DNA of 6,790 bases from a bacterium. GTDB lineage: Bacteria > Krumholzibacteriota > Krumholzibacteriia > Krumholzibacteriales > WJIX01. The stretch covers positions 1-6,790 of the forward strand of contig JAGHBT010000082.1 in NCBI GenBank assembly GCA_021160845.1, given 5' to 3'. Shown piece after piece: positions 5,325 through 6,790 of this stretch. The notes under the pieces were generated by a model. That model worked only from the letters and a program-made list of their open reading frames with translations. It was not told the DNA's origin and did no database searches. Each line of letters opens with the position of its first letter. Position 1 is the stretch's first letter. A program made the translations under genes and the position numbers.

Positions 5325-6790
5325 TTATCTAAGCAGAATCATCTTCTTCATTTCGGTAAATGAAGGGGTGCTTAGACGGTAGAAGTATACACCGCTTGCT
5401 ACATCCGCAGCAGCCCACTCGCTTGAGTAAACTCCAGCTTCGAGTGTTCTGTTAACGAGAGTTTTCACCAGTTTGCCCTGTACATTGAAAATTTCAAGTC
5501 TGACATGGGTTTCTTTAGGCAGATTGAAATTGATTGTAGTTACAGGGTTAAACGGATTGGGATAATTCTGCGCGAGTTTATAGTTGACCGGCGTTTCTTC
5601 TCTTTCGAATAGGATTCGACTGTCGCTATTAAACACATTGCCGCTCTCGCAAGCTTTGGTGACAGCGTTTGCGGCCGAATCGTATGTATAACCGCTGAGA
5701 GTAACATTGGTTACTTCGAAACAGAAATCTGAGACGGCGTTTTTCGTTTTGTCAGCCGATAGACTCGCGACACCGTCGGAACCGGTAAGGGCACTCTTGG
5801 TGCCGGTGTTGGGTTCGTTGAAGAATCCGTACACGGTGGCGTTAGCTACCGGATCGCCGTTCTGGTCAACTACAGTTACGGAGGCGTTTCCAGTGGTGTT
5901 TGTTCCTCGAGAACTCCTCCCCACTGTTATCGCGCTTATGTGAACAGCACTAGTTGAACCGTCATTTACATCGATGTAATCGGTTTTTGTCTCAGTGTCG
6001 TTTCCGTAGGCGTTTGTGGCAGTAAGTTCAACCGTGTATGTTCCAATCGCGGTATAGGAGTGAGACGGATTCTGTTCTGTCGATGTTCCTCCGTCTCCGA
6101 AGTTCCAGCTCCACGATGTGGGTGATCCCGCAGACAAATCGGTGAAACTCACCGCGAGAGGCGCCGCTCCGGTAGTGGGCGAACCGCCGAAATTCGCTAC
6201 TGGGGGAGATGAACCGGCCATGACCTCAATGTACATTTCGTCTATGACTATGTCGTCATTGGCGGTTCCGTCCCAGGTTCTATTAGTATCTGTTACCCTA
6301 ACGGTTAGCGCCCCGCTTGTGCCGGCAGGCAGTGTCGCGGAATAGATTTGCTCAGTGGCGCTGGCAACCGTTACAAGCGAATAGTAATTCACCCCATCAA
6401 GCGTATACTCGAACAAGAAATTGTCTCCGTCCGAGCTGGTCGGCCTGTACGCTTCGAGGTAGAAGGTGACATCCGTTCCGGAAGGAAGATTGAAACTCCA
6501 CTTGTGTTCGAGGTAACTGTAGGTCTTTCTGGGATGTCCGGTGTAAGCGACCTCGGTGATTGTTTCATAAGTGTTATCGCTCGAGACGGTGTTCGTGTAG
6601 TTGCCGCTAACGGTGCCGGCGACAGGAATGTCGGAAAGAGCGTGGGCTTTTTCCGCTTGGCCCGGCTCGGTTACTGTTATGTAATCGACCTTGGTGTCCG
6701 TGTCGTTTCCATATGCGTTTGTGGCAGTAAGCTCGACCGTGTAGGTTCCTGCTACAGTGTATTCATGGGACGGGTTCTGGGCGGTTGAAG
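5325..6790 (-). CDS. Modular extracellular protein: PKD, jelly-roll-like module, PKD, Ig-like module, type A sorting domain; 5' end outside window
   Basis: The frame is open to the right edge, so the gene continues beyond it; a TTG at 6416 inside the open frame is not a credible start. The 487 visible residues, counted from the edge, read in order as follows. Residues 1-39 are the end of a PKD domain (QNPSHEYTVAGTYTVELTAT). Residues about 45-190 are a beta-rich module with SYLEHKWSFNLPSGTDVTFYLEAYR (written here as positions 91-115) and an acidic DDIVIDEMYIEV strand, probably a jelly-roll, carbohydrate-binding-like fold. Residues 196-276 are a complete PKD domain with WNFGDGGTS. Residues about 282-380 are an Ig-like module (VTVVDQNGDPVANATVYGFF, SDGVASLS) with two cysteines, C356 and C379, that could form a disulfide. 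Residues 403-487 are a typical sorting domain: YKLAQNYPNPFNPVTTI, IFNVQGKLVKTL, GVYFYRL and a MKKMILLR end. Such proteins are secreted or surface-bound adhesins, or enzymes whose catalytic domain is N-terminal; that part is not visible here. The domain calls are firm for PKD and sorting domains, less so for the others. Confidence 0.9.
   Translation of the reverse strand, partial: STAQNPSHEYTVAGTYTVELTATNAYGNDTDTKVDYITVTEPGQAEKAHALSDIPVAGTVSGNYTNTVSSDNTYETITEVAYTGHPRKTYSYLEHKWSFNLPSGTDVTFYLEAYRPTSSDGDNFLFEYTLDGVNYYSLVTVASATEQIYSATLPAGTSGALTVRVTDTNRTWDGTANDDIVIDEMYIEVMAGSSPPVANFGGSPTTGAAPLAVSFTDLSAGSPTSWSWNFGDGGTSTEQNPSHSYTAIGTYTVELTATNAYGNDTETKTDYIDVNDGSTSAVHISAITVGRSSRGTNTTGNASVTVVDQNGDPVANATVYGFFNEPNTGTKSALTGSDGVASLSADKTKNAVSDFCFEVTNVTLSGYTYDSAANAVTKACESGNVFNSDSRILFEREETPVNYKLAQNYPNPFNPVTTINFNLPKETHVRLEIFNVQGKLVKTLVNRTLEAGVYSSEWAAADVASGVYFYRLSTPSFTEMKKMILLR
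5973..6090 (-). repeat. PKD-coding repeat, copy 1
   Basis: This stretch encodes STEQNPSH...DYIDV of the complete PKD domain. It is repeated 705 bases to the right, at 6678-6790. By eye the two encoded segments share 32 of 39 residues, including an unbroken GTYTVELTATNAYGND, and long runs of identical bases such as GCGTTTGTGGCAGTAAG. This indicates duplication within the gene. Confidence 0.75.
6678..6790 (-). repeat. PKD-coding repeat, copy 2, cut by window edge
   Basis: This is the second copy of the PKD-coding repeat, encoding STAQNPSH...DYITV, at exactly 705 bases (235 codons) from the first. It runs off the right edge, so more copies may follow. The shared segment ends where the jelly-roll-like module begins in this copy and the Ig-like module begins in the other. 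Confidence 0.75.

Noticed and set aside
6348..6788. Plus-strand open frame of 146 codons
   Set aside because: It lies opposite the PKD/jelly-roll coding region, which has clear domain matches in the minus frame; this frame is a shadow.
1..6790. CRISPR array, insertion sequence, phage or defence island
   Set aside because: No regularly spaced direct repeats, transposase, integrase, nuclease or toxin-antitoxin pair was seen; the only longer repeat is the PKD-coding one.

Overview
The window suggests a bacterium of the Fibrobacterota-Chlorobiota-Bacteroidota (FCB) superphylum or one of its uncultured relatives. The main evidence is that both genes cut by the window edges encode proteins ending in a type A / Por-secretion C-terminal sorting domain (a YPNPF motif followed by a short beta-sandwich ending in a basic LIR/LLR tail). 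This is the cargo signature of the type IX secretion system and is also common in candidate phyla of that group. The exact phylum cannot be fixed from the sequence. Base composition looks moderate and fairly even, and I see no integrase, transposase, insertion sequence, CRISPR array or tRNA.

Layout, left to right. (1) The 3' part of a plus-strand gene for an exported protein with a sorting domain (1-951, start lies left of the window). (2) hflX, a ribosome-associated GTPase on the plus strand (954-2276), only 2 bases after the previous stop codon, so the two are probably co-transcribed. (3) A convergent minus-strand gene for a polytopic membrane protein that resembles GT-C glycosyltransferases of the TMTC/PMT type (2287-3570). 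It is separated from hflX by 10 bases containing a small hairpin, and has its own good extended -10 promoter. (4) A minus-strand M20 metallo-hydrolase with all expected zinc ligands (3733-4974). (5) A 350-base gap (4975-5324) holding the M20 promoter and a run of closely packed hairpins, several with U-rich tails on the minus strand. (6) The 3' part of a minus-strand gene for a large modular extracellular protein with PKD domains, a jelly-roll-like module, an Ig-like module and a sorting domain (5325 to the right edge and beyond).

The genes do not form an obvious pathway. Two are cell-surface or secreted products, one is a membrane glycosyltransferase candidate, and two (hflX, M20 hydrolase) are cytoplasmic housekeeping-type enzymes. 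No clear new defence or mobile system is visible. The points most worth a second look are the structured intergenic region at 5165-5311, the unrecognised N-terminal part of the first exported protein and its coupling to hflX, and the repeated domain architecture of the last protein.
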